A DNA stretch of 64,000 nt, from contig JBAZWL010000009.1 of NCBI GenBank assembly GCA_041660405.1, positions 1-64,000 of the forward strand. The letters run 5' to 3'. Every line of letters starts with the position of its first letter. Within the stretch, counting starts at the first letter, position 1. Source of the DNA: Taibaiella sp041660405. GTDB lineage: Bacteria; Bacteroidota; Bacteroidia; Chitinophagales; Chitinophagaceae. Made by a program: the position numbers and the translations under genes. The notes beneath the pieces are model-generated. The model was given only the letters and a program-made list of their open reading frames with translations. It made no database searches and had not been told where the DNA came from. Shown here piece after piece: positions 44,249-52,923 of this stretch.

Positions 44249-44884
44249 ATGATTTTTTTTCGCAAAATATATATCAATAACCGCCCGCTGATACTTACCA
44301 ATTCGGCAGAACAGTACATTGCTAAACATGCTATAGCTGCAGGTTACCTGTTGTTGACCGGGGCATTTGCACGTAATTTCCGATTGGCACAGCAGCATCT
44401 TTACGGGCCGGGAAGCCTGGGTGTAATTATTGAAGATATATCTACAGATGCTTTAATAAAAAGCCTTAATGAAACCTACGAATCCATAGAAGCTGCAGGT
44501 GGTGTAGTATCCAACCCTGATGGCGGCATATTGATGATATATCGCAGAGGGAAGTGGGACTTACCCAAAGGCAAAAGAGATGACGGTGAAGATATTGAAG
44601 AATGTGCGGTAAGGGAAGTGATAGAAGAGACCGGAATTCCGGAACTAAAACTCGGCGATAAGATTTGTGAAACCTACCATGTATATGCCCAGGGCGGGGT
44701 AGAGCTTTTGAAGACTACGCATTGGTATAACATGAAGACTAAAAAAGCATTCGAATTACATCCACAAAAAGAAGAAAATATATTGGAAGCCCGTTGGGTA
44801 GCAGAAAAGAAGCTGGGTACTTATGTGCATCAGTCGTACGAGGCCATCAGGGAAATACTGATGGAGTCGGGGAAGAAATGGTAA
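44249..44884 (+). CDS. Nudix hydrolase
   Basis: The 211-residue protein hydrolyses nucleoside diphosphates linked to another moiety. The Nudix box is GKRDDGEDIEECAVREVIEETGI, preceded by WDLPKGK, placed about residues 108-130. About 75 N-terminal residues precede the Nudix fold; these include KHAIAAGYLLLTGAFARNF, a hydrophobic helix that is not a classical signal peptide. This extended form is frequent in Bacteroidota. The box is intact; the substrate (Ap4A, ADP-ribose, NTP) cannot be told from sequence. Confidence 0.9.
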   Translation: MIFFRKIYINNRPLILTNSAEQYIAKHAIAAGYLLLTGAFARNFRLAQQHLYGPGSLGVIIEDISTDALIKSLNETYESIEAAGGVVSNPDGGILMIYRRGKWDLPKGKRDDGEDIEECAVREVIEETGIPELKLGDKICETYHVYAQGGVELLKTTHWYNMKTKKAFELHPQKEENILEARWVAEKKLGTYVHQSYEAIREILMESGKKW

Positions 44885-44899
44885 CGGATTTTATTTTGC

Positions 44900-44943
44900 T
44901 TAAATGAGTAGAGCCGCAATGCATTGCGGCTCTACTCATTTAA
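44900..44943. repeat. 44-bp perfect palindrome between convergent genes
   Basis: A perfect palindrome with arms of 22 bases (TTAAATGAGTAGAGCCGCAA, then TG at the centre) extends from 44900 to 44943, between the Nudix gene and coaD. Its AT ends could act as a bidirectional terminator. The GTAGAGCCGC...GCGGCTCTAC core resembles the GTAGGGACGC...GCGTCCCTAC element at 2941-2995. Confidence 0.8.
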
Positions 44944-44946
44944 AAT

Positions 44947-45405
44947 CTACCACTTTACTTCTTCGGGTACAAACATATCAACCTTGCCACCATTACGAAT
45001 CACATCACGCACCAGTGTGGATGATACTGTAGAATATAGTGGAGAACTGGTAAGGAAAACCGTTTCCAGTCCGGGTTCCAGCATGCGGTTCATATCAGCA
45101 ATTGCTTTTTCATATTCAAAGTCGCTTACGTAGCGTACGCCACGCAAAATAAATTGAGCACCTATTTTTTTACAAAAGTTCACAGTAAGCCCTTCGTAAG
45201 AAGTGACTTCGATACGAGGCTCATTTTTGAACACATCCTGTATCCAGCCTACTCTCTGTTCGGCAGTAAACATAGGTTGTTTATTGGAATTGATCCCCAC
45301 ACCGATAACCAATTTGTCAAACAGACCGACCGAACGTTCAATAATATCCACATGACCTTTGGTAACAGGGTCGAACGAACCGGGAAATAAACAGATACGT
45401 TGCAT
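44947..45405 (-). CDS. coaD: Phosphopantetheine adenylyltransferase
   Basis: CoaD makes dephospho-CoA from 4'-phosphopantetheine and ATP. The 152-residue protein begins MQRICLFPGSFDPVTKGHVDIIERSVGLFD, including the nucleotidyltransferase TKGH motif. FILRGVRYVSDFEYEKAIADMNR and FLTSSPLYSTVSSTLVRDV are typical of the family. ATG 45405 is used because the longer in-frame start would add 17 residues before the N-terminal beta-strand. The gene ends 4 bases beyond the palindrome at 44900-44943. Confidence 0.97.
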   Translation of the reverse strand: MQRICLFPGSFDPVTKGHVDIIERSVGLFDKLVIGVGINSNKQPMFTAEQRVGWIQDVFKNEPRIEVTSYEGLTVNFCKKIGAQFILRGVRYVSDFEYEKAIADMNRMLEPGLETVFLTSSPLYSTVSSTLVRDVIRNGGKVDMFVPEEVKW

Positions 45406-45568
45406 ATTGCAATGATAATTTTGAGTCGCAAGGTAAGAATTCATTTTAAAAACCAATAGTTCATATATCCTGAAGATTGTATGGGTAAGAAATATTCAAT
45501 CATACTATGTTTCTACGCCATACTATGTCGTATTCCTTTTGTAATATTGGGCAATAAAAATTTCAGGT

Positions 45569-46840
45569 ATGGCTACGATGATAAAATGCCCCAATTGCGG
45601 TTCGGAATATCCGTTGGAGGAAGCATTGAACGATGAATTGAAAGAAAATATAGAAAGAGAAAAACAGGCTTTGCGTAAGCAAATGATGGATTTTAAAAAA
45701 TCGAAGGAAGAAGAGCTGCAGAAAAAGGATGAAGAATTCAAAAAAATAGCGGAGCAACAGGAAACCGTTTTTCAACAAAGGCTGGAGAATGAACTTAAAC
45801 TTCAGAATATACAGCTGGAAGAATCGCTGCGTAAAAAACTGGCATCAGATTTTGAAAACCAATTGAAAGTACTGCAGCAATCGGCTGAGGAAAACGAAGA
45901 GAAGTTGAAAGAATCGCGTAGAAAGGAATTAGAATATTTGCAAAAGGAAAAAGCACTTAAAATAAAAGAAGAAGAAATGGAGCTGCAAATACAACGGCAG
46001 CTAATGGCCGAACGGGAAAAGCTGAAAGAGCAACTCACTGCTGAACAGGCGGAACGGATGAGTGTAAAAGACCAGGAATATCAATTACGTACTAAAGAAC
46101 TGGAAAAGCAAATTGAAGACCAGAAAAAACTGGTAGATGAAATGAAGCGCAAGGCAGAGCAGGGGAGTATGCAGATGCAGGGCGAGGTGCAGGAATTGCT
46201 GCTGGAAGAAATGTTGCAGGCGACTTTCCCTTTTGACCTGGTAAGTGAAGTGGGCAAAGGCGTACGAGGTGCAGATTGTATCCAGACGGTGCGAAATAGT
46301 TTTGGCAGCGAGGTGGGAAAGATCATTTATGAAAGTAAGCGCACCAAGGACTTCGCGCTTGACTGGATTGAAAAATTAAAGGCAGATATGCGTCAGTTGG
46401 GCGCCGATGTAGCAGTGATTGTAACGCAGGTTTTCCCCAAGGATATGGACCGCTTTGGCGAAAAGGATGGCGTGTATATCTGTTCCTTTGCTGAGGTGAG
46501 AAGCGTGGCTTTGTTATTACGTAATGGTTTGCTTAAAGTTGCCGATGTAAGGAAGAGTGGCGAGAATAAAGGCGACAAAATGGTGATGCTTTACGACTAC
46601 CTCACCGGTCACGAATTTGGCGAACAGTGGAAAGCCATACGCGAAGGTTTTATGAGCATGAAACTAAGCATACAAAAGGAACGTGATGCTATGGAACGCC
46701 TTTGGAAAGCGAGAGAAAAGCAATTGGAAAAGGTATTATTAAATGCTGCACACATAAGAGGCTCGGTAGAAGGTATTGCCGGCGCCGATTCTGTAAATCT
46801 GAACCTATTAGATGAAGGTGATGTGGAATTGCTGGATTAA
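45569..46840 (+). CDS. DUF2130 coiled-coil protein
   Basis: The 423-residue protein has an N-terminal zinc-ribbon-like half motif (IKCPNCGSEYPLEEAL, a single CxxC). A coiled coil then spans about residues 20-215, dominated by Glu, Lys and Gln heptads. A conserved C-terminal DUF2130 domain follows: LQATFPFDLVSEVGKGVRGADCIQTV, WIEKLKADMRQLGADVAVIVTQVFP and VYICSFAEVRSVALLLR. The family resembles a nuclease-like fold in distant comparisons, but no activity is established. The protein is cytoplasmic, and the gene stands alone. Confidence 0.85.
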   Translation: MATMIKCPNCGSEYPLEEALNDELKENIEREKQALRKQMMDFKKSKEEELQKKDEEFKKIAEQQETVFQQRLENELKLQNIQLEESLRKKLASDFENQLKVLQQSAEENEEKLKESRRKELEYLQKEKALKIKEEEMELQIQRQLMAEREKLKEQLTAEQAERMSVKDQEYQLRTKELEKQIEDQKKLVDEMKRKAEQGSMQMQGEVQELLLEEMLQATFPFDLVSEVGKGVRGADCIQTVRNSFGSEVGKIIYESKRTKDFALDWIEKLKADMRQLGADVAVIVTQVFPKDMDRFGEKDGVYICSFAEVRSVALLLRNGLLKVADVRKSGENKGDKMVMLYDYLTGHEFGEQWKAIREGFMSMKLSIQKERDAMERLWKAREKQLEKVLLNAAHIRGSVEGIAGADSVNLNLLDEGDVELLD

Positions 46841-46862
46841 TTGGTGCTGACTTCGTCCTTAA

Positions 46863-46895
46863 AACTTTAGGAAAGTTTCAAACTTTCCTAAAGTT
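46863..46895. repeat. Nested palindrome between DUF2130 and rsmD
   Basis: The arms 46863-46878 and 46880-46895 are perfect complements around a single C, and each arm (AACTTTAGGAAAGTTT) is nearly palindromic. Third copy of the architecture at 3036-3067 and 43454-43486, again between convergent genes. Confidence 0.78.
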
Positions 46896-46950
46896 AAATA
46901 CAACAACGCTCTCGTCATGGTTCGTATCTTCATGAACCATTAATAATGAA

Positions 46951-47499
46951 TTACTCCTCCTCTTTAAATCCAAAAAAAGAAAACAAAGTAGTACCATAAT
47001 TTTTTACCCGTAAAAAATGTGGATGATCTTCGTAATTGTTTCGGGGCGTATGTTCCAGTATGAAAACACCATCTTTATTCAAGAGATTCTTTTCGAAGAT
47101 AATATCCGGGATCATATCAATTTCTACCAAAGCATAAGGCGGACCTGCAAAAATAAAATCGTACTGATCCACACATTGCTTCAAAAATTTAAATACTTCT
47201 ACTTGTAACAGCTTAATATTCTTAAAGCCAAACTCGCCGGCTGTTTTACGAATAAAAGCAGCCATGTTTTTATCCCGCTCAATAATAGTAAGATCGGCGG
47301 CACCACGCGAGGCCAGCTCATAACTGATGCTACCGGTGCCCCCAAAAATATCAAGCGATTTGATACCTTCGAAATCTATAAGGTTCTGCAGTATATTGAA
47401 TAATCCTTCCTTGGCTATATCTGTAGTTGGCCTGGTATAAGGCATATTGGTAGGCGGATGAATTTTACGGCCGCCATGAGTGCCACCTATGATACGCAT
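46951..47499 (-). CDS. rsmD: RsmD-family 16S rRNA methyltransferase with an altered catalytic motif
   Basis: RsmD methylates N2 of G966 in 16S rRNA. The 182-residue protein has the RsmD N-terminus MRIIGGTHGGRKI, the TRPTTDIAKEGLFNIL segment and the SAM-binding SLDIFGGTGSISYELASRGA loop. The catalytic motif IV, normally DPPY or NPPY, reads AGPPY here with Gly119 at the Asp/Asn position. Everything else is intact. The DUF3822 gene upstream overlaps the start by 13 bases, so the two are coupled. Enzyme activity needs confirmation. Confidence 0.9.
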   Translation of the reverse strand: MRIIGGTHGGRKIHPPTNMPYTRPTTDIAKEGLFNILQNLIDFEGIKSLDIFGGTGSISYELASRGAADLTIIERDKNMAAFIRKTAGEFGFKNIKLLQVEVFKFLKQCVDQYDFIFAGPPYALVEIDMIPDIIFEKNLLNKDGVFILEHTPRNNYEDHPHFLRVKNYGTTLFSFFGFKEEE

Positions 47500-48296
47500 G
47501 AAATCAGTTTGCTTAATAAGATAAATGAAGAGAATTGTTCAGAACCGGGAACTGTCATTTCAGGAAAGAAGGACTTCAGCTCAGCTATTGTTTCTACCGG
47601 AATACACAAGCCCGAGAGGCTTACTTTAAGTTCGGCCTGTTTGATGCCATATTCCTGGCATATAGAGGCTATCTTATACACCAGGTTATTGATGTCGGTA
47701 GCTTCCGTTACCTGGTGGTTTACGAGTTTTCCTTTGCAGCGAATGGTAAGCACCACTTTTTTATCTAGGAAAGTTATGTCGGCTGTGTCTTGTCCTGCAA
47801 GGGTTTCCTGGCATAATATCATACCGGATATCGCGTCTATTTTGCCTTCTGCAAAATATTTATGCAATAGGCTATGTAATTTATCCTGAAGTGGATAAAC
47901 GACAGTAGCCTGCAATTGCTGGTGCACTGTGGTAGCATGTATCGTTTCGCTGGCTTCTATAAAATGAAACTGATGTATCCATTGTACCGCTGCTTCTAAT
48001 GTATACAAATGCTGTGGTACGATCAGGTTTCTTTCTTCTGCTATCCAGATATGGGTTACAGGCTGTGGGCCTGCTACCAATGGCTCATTTACAAACACAG
48101 ATTCAATAGCTGCAATATTCCAGTGACTGAAACTATACACTTTGGCAGTAAGCACATTGCCTTGCAGATCGTAACCGGCTACACAAAGACCTTTATCCCA
48201 TATTACAAGGTGAACGGTTTCAATATTGGTAAGCGGGTCGTCGTGCATATTGAAATGCTGTACCGGCTGCAGTATTTCGTGTTTTAAAAGAGGCAT
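47487..48296 (-). CDS. DUF3822 protein
   Basis: The 269-residue protein is a Bacteroidota-specific family with an actin/ASKHA-like fold in part. It shows LVIWDKGLCVAGYDLQGNVLTAKVYSF at about residues 30-56, HIWIAEERNLIVPQHLY and SLSGLCIPVETIAELKSFF near the C-terminus. No ATP motif is obvious. It is normally found just upstream of rsmD, as here, with a 13-base overlap. A role near RNA modification or ribosome assembly would be an inference from context only. Confidence 0.8.
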   Translation of the reverse strand: MPLLKHEILQPVQHFNMHDDPLTNIETVHLVIWDKGLCVAGYDLQGNVLTAKVYSFSHWNIAAIESVFVNEPLVAGPQPVTHIWIAEERNLIVPQHLYTLEAAVQWIHQFHFIEASETIHATTVHQQLQATVVYPLQDKLHSLLHKYFAEGKIDAISGMILCQETLAGQDTADITFLDKKVVLTIRCKGKLVNHQVTEATDINNLVYKIASICQEYGIKQAELKVSLSGLCIPVETIAELKSFFPEMTVPGSEQFSSFILLSKLISCVS

Positions 48297-48348
48297 ATTC
48301 CGTAACAGGATATTTTATGGAAACATTTTAGCACAAAATGCGCTGGCG

Positions 48349-48356
48349 CAAAATTA
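48349..48356 (-). promoter_or_regulatory. -7 box of the DUF3822-rsmD operon
   Basis: TAATTTTG on the minus strand is an exact TAnnTTTG match, 52 bases upstream of the DUF3822 ATG. Confidence 0.62.
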
Positions 48357-48362
48357 ATAGAA

Positions 48363-48370
48363 TAATTTTG
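48363..48370 (+). promoter_or_regulatory. -7 box of the MATE gene, divergent and overlapping
   Basis: TAATTTTG on the plus strand is an exact match, 32 bases before the MATE ATG. It lies only 6 bases from the minus-strand box at 48349-48356, so each -33 region must overlap the other promoter. Confidence 0.62.
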
Positions 48371-48402
48371 TCTGCGATCAAATAATAACCGAAAGCGCTT
48401 TA

Positions 48403-49734
48403 ATGCAATATACTGCTACCAACCGACAAATCCTGAAACTGGCCGCGCCCATTTCGTTGTCCCTGCTTATTCCGCAGATCAGCTTTATGGCCAACGCTGT
48501 TTTTCTGGGACAGTTGGGACAAATGGAACTGGTGGTCAATGGCCTTACCAGTATATTTTATTTATTGCTTACCTATATCGGTTTTGGCCTGAGCAATGGC
48601 ATTATGGTATTACTTTCCCGCAGGGCAGGTGAGAATGATATGAAAGGAATGAGCCGTACGTTTATCAATGGTGTTTTTCTTTCGGCCCTGACTTCATTGT
48701 TGCTGATGATGTTGTCTTTTTGGTTTACACCATTACTCTTTGGTTATAGCCTTAAAGACGATGCCATCTTTTATAATACTATCGACTTTCTATATCTCCG
48801 TATCTGGGGCTTGCCTTTTTTGATGCTTACGCAAATGGTTAATGCTTTCTACATTGCTACCAACCGCTCGCGCCTGCTGATATATGGAGCATTGTTTGCC
48901 AATGTGGTTAATGTCTTACTCGATTACGGACTGATATTTGGTAAATGGGGTATGCCCCAAATGGGTCTGAAAGGCGCTGCTGTAGCTTCAATTGCAGCCG
49001 AAGTTATTTTTTGCTTTGTTATGTATGCCCTGTTCTTTCTCAAAGGGCTTCACCGCAAATTTCCTGTGATCAGTTATCTGCAATTCGATTCTAAAATCAC
49101 AATGCAAACCTTAAAAGTATCTGCACCACTCATTCTCCAATATGTGTTCAGTATTGGAGGTTGGCAGATCTTTTATATTTATGTAGAGCATCTGGGTGTT
49201 ACACAATTGGCTGCATCGCATATTCTGCGTAGCGTACTGGGCATTGTAAGTATAGGAACCTGGGCGCTGGCTTCGACTTGTAATACTATGGTAAGCAATA
49301 TTATAGGGCAGGGTAAGCAGGAAGAAGTCATACCGCTTGTAAAAAAAGCGATCCGTATCAGTTTTATATATACCATTGGTATCTCCTTGTTTCTATTCCT
49401 GTTCCCATCTACTTTTTTAAGTGCTTACACAGGCGATGTATCTGTAATTGAAATGGGTATTAAAAGCCTTCGCGTGCTGGCTGTTTCCTCTATGATCATG
49501 TGTATTTCTACCATTTTCTACAATGCCGTAATTGGTACCGGCAACACATTGATCAATCTGGTTATTGAGGTGTTCTGTGTATCTGTTTATGTAGTGTACA
49601 TTACTATTGTGGTAGAACGACTAAGGGCGCCGCTGCATGTAGCATGGTTTTCAGAGTTTGTGTACTGGGGCTGTTTGCTGCTTACAGCAGGTGGTTATTT
49701 GTTTTCGGGGAGATGGAAAAATAAGGTGATATAG
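48403..49734 (+). CDS. MATE-family efflux transporter
   Basis: The 443-residue membrane protein has 12 hydrophobic segments in two halves. The MATE N-terminal pattern is AAPISLSLLIPQISFMANAVFLGQLGQ, with LTYIGFGLSNGIMVLLSRRAGEND after it. The second half has LILQYVFSIGGWQIFYIYVEHLG and LASTCNTMVSNIIGQG. NorM-type members export drugs with Na+ or H+ antiport. The substrate is unknown. It shares its promoter region with DUF3822. Confidence 0.93.
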   Translation: MQYTATNRQILKLAAPISLSLLIPQISFMANAVFLGQLGQMELVVNGLTSIFYLLLTYIGFGLSNGIMVLLSRRAGENDMKGMSRTFINGVFLSALTSLLLMMLSFWFTPLLFGYSLKDDAIFYNTIDFLYLRIWGLPFLMLTQMVNAFYIATNRSRLLIYGALFANVVNVLLDYGLIFGKWGMPQMGLKGAAVASIAAEVIFCFVMYALFFLKGLHRKFPVISYLQFDSKITMQTLKVSAPLILQYVFSIGGWQIFYIYVEHLGVTQLAASHILRSVLGIVSIGTWALASTCNTMVSNIIGQGKQEEVIPLVKKAIRISFIYTIGISLFLFLFPSTFLSAYTGDVSVIEMGIKSLRVLAVSSMIMCISTIFYNAVIGTGNTLINLVIEVFCVSVYVVYITIVVERLRAPLHVAWFSEFVYWGCLLLTAGGYLFSGRWKNKVI

Positions 49735-49762
49735 AAGACAACGCTTTATTTGTATTTATAAA

Positions 49763-49799
49763 AATAGCTTTTGAAAAGGTTACCTTTCCAAAAGCTATT
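49763..49799. terminator. Bidirectional terminator between MATE and phoH
   Basis: AATAGCTTTTG (49763-49773) pairs with CAAAAGCTATT (49789-49799), with an inner AAAGGT/ACCTTT stem. It lies between convergent genes. Confidence 0.8.
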
Positions 49800-49823
49800 A
49801 AGTTTTAGCCATTAAAAAAATTA

Positions 49824-50855
49824 CTATTCTACCTTCGCACTTATAATAGCCGAACGGCGCTCTTTGCGTTGTTCTTCCAACTGTTCTTCGCGTTCAAATT
49901 CTTTATCGTAAGCACTAATTACGGCCCTCACCAAACGGTGACGAACTACGTCAGCACCACTCAATTCAATGTGGGCAATGCCTTGTATATTCTTCAGGAT
50001 GCGAACTGCTCTGCCAAGGCCGGATTTTTGATTCTTTGGTAAATCGACCTGGGTAATATCGCCGGTAATAATTGCTTTTGCCGATGGCCCTATACGGGTC
50101 AGAAACATTTTCATCTGCAAGTCTGTAGCGTTCTGGGCTTCATCAAGAATAATGAAAGCGTTGTCGAGCGTACGTCCGCGCATATAAGCCAGTGGTGCAA
50201 TTTCTATTACACGGTTAGCCATGAAATAGCTAAGTTTATCTGCCGGTATCATATCATCCAGTGCATCGTATAACGGACGCAGATATGGGTCGATCTTTTC
50301 TTTAAGATCTCCCGGCAGGAATCCAAGGCTCTCGCCGGCTTCTACAGCAGGTCTGGTAAGAATAATCTTCTTAATTGCTTTATTCTTTAATGCTCTTACA
50401 GCAAGGGCTACAGCGGTATACGTTTTACCTGTACCGGCAGGTCCTATGGCAAATATGATGTCGTTTTTTTCAGATACAGCTACCAGTTTTTTCTGGTTCT
50501 GTGTTTTGGCACGTATTACTTTACCATTGGGGCCAAATACCAGCACGTCGTTGCCATCTACAATGTTGGCATGTTCTCCGGTACCATCGCCATTTTCATC
50601 TTCTGAATCGCCAAGTATCTGGGCAAAATAATTTTCAGAAAGATGTCCGTTTCGTTCAAGGTATTTAATGATAAGATCAATTTTTTCGCGCGCGGTTTCT
50701 ACTTCTTCCGGTTTTCCCGCAAGTTTTATCTGTGTACCACGTGATAATATTTTTAGCATCGGGAACTTCTTCTTCAGAATGTCAAATTTGCTGTTATTTA
50801 CTCCGAAGAATTCAATTGGGTTTACTGTTTCCAGGTTAATGATGATTTCTGTCAA
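49824..50855 (-). CDS. phoH: PhoH-family ATPase
   Basis: The 343-residue protein has an N-terminal KH-like domain (FFGVNNSKFDILKKKFPMLKILSRGTQIKL, residues 15-45) followed by the PhoH ATPase. Walker A is GPAGTGKT at 138-145, with AVEAGESLGFLPGDLKEKIDPYLRPLYDAL in the family core and Walker B/sensor motifs ILDEAQNAT and ITGDITQVDLPK. The C-terminal Arg/Glu helix is a short extension. PhoH-like ATPases are linked to RNA metabolism and 70S ribosome maturation. The name phoH is the usual one, but phosphate regulation is not implied. Confidence 0.94.
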   Translation of the reverse strand: MTEIIINLETVNPIEFFGVNNSKFDILKKKFPMLKILSRGTQIKLAGKPEEVETAREKIDLIIKYLERNGHLSENYFAQILGDSEDENGDGTGEHANIVDGNDVLVFGPNGKVIRAKTQNQKKLVAVSEKNDIIFAIGPAGTGKTYTAVALAVRALKNKAIKKIILTRPAVEAGESLGFLPGDLKEKIDPYLRPLYDALDDMIPADKLSYFMANRVIEIAPLAYMRGRTLDNAFIILDEAQNATDLQMKMFLTRIGPSAKAIITGDITQVDLPKNQKSGLGRAVRILKNIQGIAHIELSGADVVRHRLVRAVISAYDKEFEREEQLEEQRKERRSAIISAKVE

Positions 50856-51051
50856 GGTCAGTCAATTTAAGGTACATAAAAGATCTATGAGCGCTCGCTG
50901 GCTTCTTATCACCAGTACTCTAAAGTTATGGATTAAATCGGTTCATTTTCCTATTATTTTAATGTTATTATAGTTATCAACTTTTTAGCGTTTGATATGT
51001 GGAAAAATAATTTAATCTTCGCAATTCCATTATAAATTATACACACTATTC

Positions 51052-52557
51052 ATGCAACAATATGATGTTCTGATCATAGGTTCGGGGCTGGGTGGCTTGC
51101 TCAGCGCAGTTCTTCTTGCAAAGGAAGGAATGCACGTTGCAGTGATAGAACAAAATAAACAAGTAGGTGGTTGTCTTCAAACCTTCTCTTTTGAAAAAAA
51201 AGTTTTTGATAGTTGCGTGCATTATATAGGCGCATTGGATGAAGGGCAAACTCAGAACAGCATTTTCCGTTATGCCGGCATTATGGACGATCTGCGATTG
51301 AAAAAACTGGACGAACATGGCTTTGACAGAATCATTTTTGGAGATGATGCCGAAATATATCCGCATGCGCAAGGTCTTCAACATTTTACGGAAACACTAT
51401 TGCCTTATTTTAAAGATTCGAAAAAAGCGCTTCAGTATTATGAAGATATGCTGCGTACTGTAAGTGATAGTTTTCCATTGTATAATTTGCGTAATGGTGA
51501 TGTAGCTGAAAAAGAACAGGTGAGCGATTGGAGCATGGGCGATGTGATGAATAATATCCCCGATGAACGATTGCAGCATGTGCTTATGGGCAACAATTTG
51601 CTTTATGCCGGTTCCAGAGATAAAACACCATTTTATGTGCATGCTTTGGTAAACAAAAGTTATATAGATAGTGCCTACAAATGTCTGGGTGGTAGCTCGC
51701 AGATATCAAAATTACTCTGGAAAAAATTGCAGGAATACGGAGGAGTGATCTATCGTAGCGAAAAGGTTGTAAAACTAAAAGAGGTTAATGGAAGGATTAC
51801 CCATGCCATAACAGAAGTGGGTAATAGCTATGCAGGCAAGCAATTTATTGCCAACGTGCATCCCGCCATGGTACTGCAATGGACAGACAGCAGCCTGATA
51901 AAGCCGGTGTATAGAAAGAGGATTACAGCAGCAGATAATTCTATCTCTGCTTTTATGGTAAATATTGTGTTGAAACCAGGTGTAATTAAACATCGTAATC
52001 ATAATATTTACTGGAACCGAACTACTGATAGTTATAAGGCTGTTGATTATAAAACGAACGATTGGCCTCCCAATTATGCTCTGTATTTTGGTGAAGATGC
52101 ACAACGGCCCGGATATTCGGATACGGTAGCTGTGCTGACTTATATGCATCCTCATGAATTGGAACCCTGGAATCATACCCGTAATATTACTGCGCAGCCT
52201 TCTTCAAGGGAAGAAGAATATCATCAGTTTAAAGAAGAGAAAGCTGCGAAACTTATGAATGCTGTAGCACAACGTTATCCTGAGCTTAAAGAAAGCATTG
52301 AAGCTAGCCAGATAGCCACTCCGCTTACATTCCGCGACTATATGGGCTCTCCCGATGGAAGTATTTATGGTATTATGGCTGATGTAAATAATCCTGCCCA
52401 AACCCGCGTTCCGGTCAGGACCAAAATGCCTAACCTGTTACTCACCGGTCAGAACATTGGATTGCATGGTGTACTTGGTGTAAGCATCAATGCTGTAGCG
52501 GTTTGTGGCGAATTGCTTGGCCTGGATTATTTACTGCAAAAGATCAACAAAACATAA
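51052..52557 (+). CDS. FAD-dependent oxidoreductase, RetSat/phytoene-desaturase-like
   Basis: The 501-residue flavoprotein has the N-terminal FAD motif DVLIIGSGLGGLLSAVLLAKEG (GxGxxG) and the EQNKQVGGCLQTF flavin-binding segment. GGSSQISKLLWKKLQEYGG and the C-terminal LLLTGQNIGLHGVLGVSINAVAV are typical of the CrtI/RetSat superfamily. It most resembles all-trans-retinol 13,14-reductase-type members rather than true CrtI. No carotenoid cluster is adjacent, so pigment or lipid saturation is only a possibility. The MmcQ-like gene starts 5 bases downstream and is probably co-transcribed. Confidence 0.83.
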   Translation: MQQYDVLIIGSGLGGLLSAVLLAKEGMHVAVIEQNKQVGGCLQTFSFEKKVFDSCVHYIGALDEGQTQNSIFRYAGIMDDLRLKKLDEHGFDRIIFGDDAEIYPHAQGLQHFTETLLPYFKDSKKALQYYEDMLRTVSDSFPLYNLRNGDVAEKEQVSDWSMGDVMNNIPDERLQHVLMGNNLLYAGSRDKTPFYVHALVNKSYIDSAYKCLGGSSQISKLLWKKLQEYGGVIYRSEKVVKLKEVNGRITHAITEVGNSYAGKQFIANVHPAMVLQWTDSSLIKPVYRKRITAADNSISAFMVNIVLKPGVIKHRNHNIYWNRTTDSYKAVDYKTNDWPPNYALYFGEDAQRPGYSDTVAVLTYMHPHELEPWNHTRNITAQPSSREEEYHQFKEEKAAKLMNAVAQRYPELKESIEASQIATPLTFRDYMGSPDGSIYGIMADVNNPAQTRVPVRTKMPNLLLTGQNIGLHGVLGVSINAVAVCGELLGLDYLLQKINKT

Positions 52558-52561
52558 CGAT

Positions 52562-52894
52562 ATGAATATTGAAACAATAAGGGAATATTGTCTGAGCAAA
52601 GAAGATGCAGAAGAAGGATTTCCTTTTGGCGAGGAAACCTTGGTATTTAAAGTGGCCGGTAAAATCTTTCTGCTCATGGGACTTAATTCCAATCCATTAA
52701 GCTTTAATGCCAAATGCGATCCCGATCATGCTATTGAATTAAGGGAACAATACGATTGCATTATTCCGGGCTACCACATGAATAAGAAACATTGGAATAC
52801 GGTGATTATAGATGGAACCTTACCTGCGCGGGAGCTGAAAGCCCTTATCGACGAATCGTATGATCTTGTAAAACCTAAAGCAAAGAAAAAGTAA
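52562..52894 (+). CDS. MmcQ/YjbR-family protein
   Basis: The 110-residue protein begins NIETIREYCLSKEDAEEGFPFGEETLVFKVAGKIFLLM, the family's signature, with the PFGEETLVFKV strand and the CDPDHAIELREQY helix. HMNKKHWNTVIIDG is the second core motif and a Lys-rich tail follows. The fold is a DNA-binding-like CyaY/YjbR type, but the function is unknown. ATG 52562 is chosen since an upstream start would overlap the FAD oxidoreductase gene and lack family residues. Confidence 0.86.
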   Translation: MNIETIREYCLSKEDAEEGFPFGEETLVFKVAGKIFLLMGLNSNPLSFNAKCDPDHAIELREQYDCIIPGYHMNKKHWNTVIIDGTLPARELKALIDESYDLVKPKAKKK

Positions 52895-52923
52895 TTCTTC
52901 CGGAATAGAAATGCAAGTAGCCG

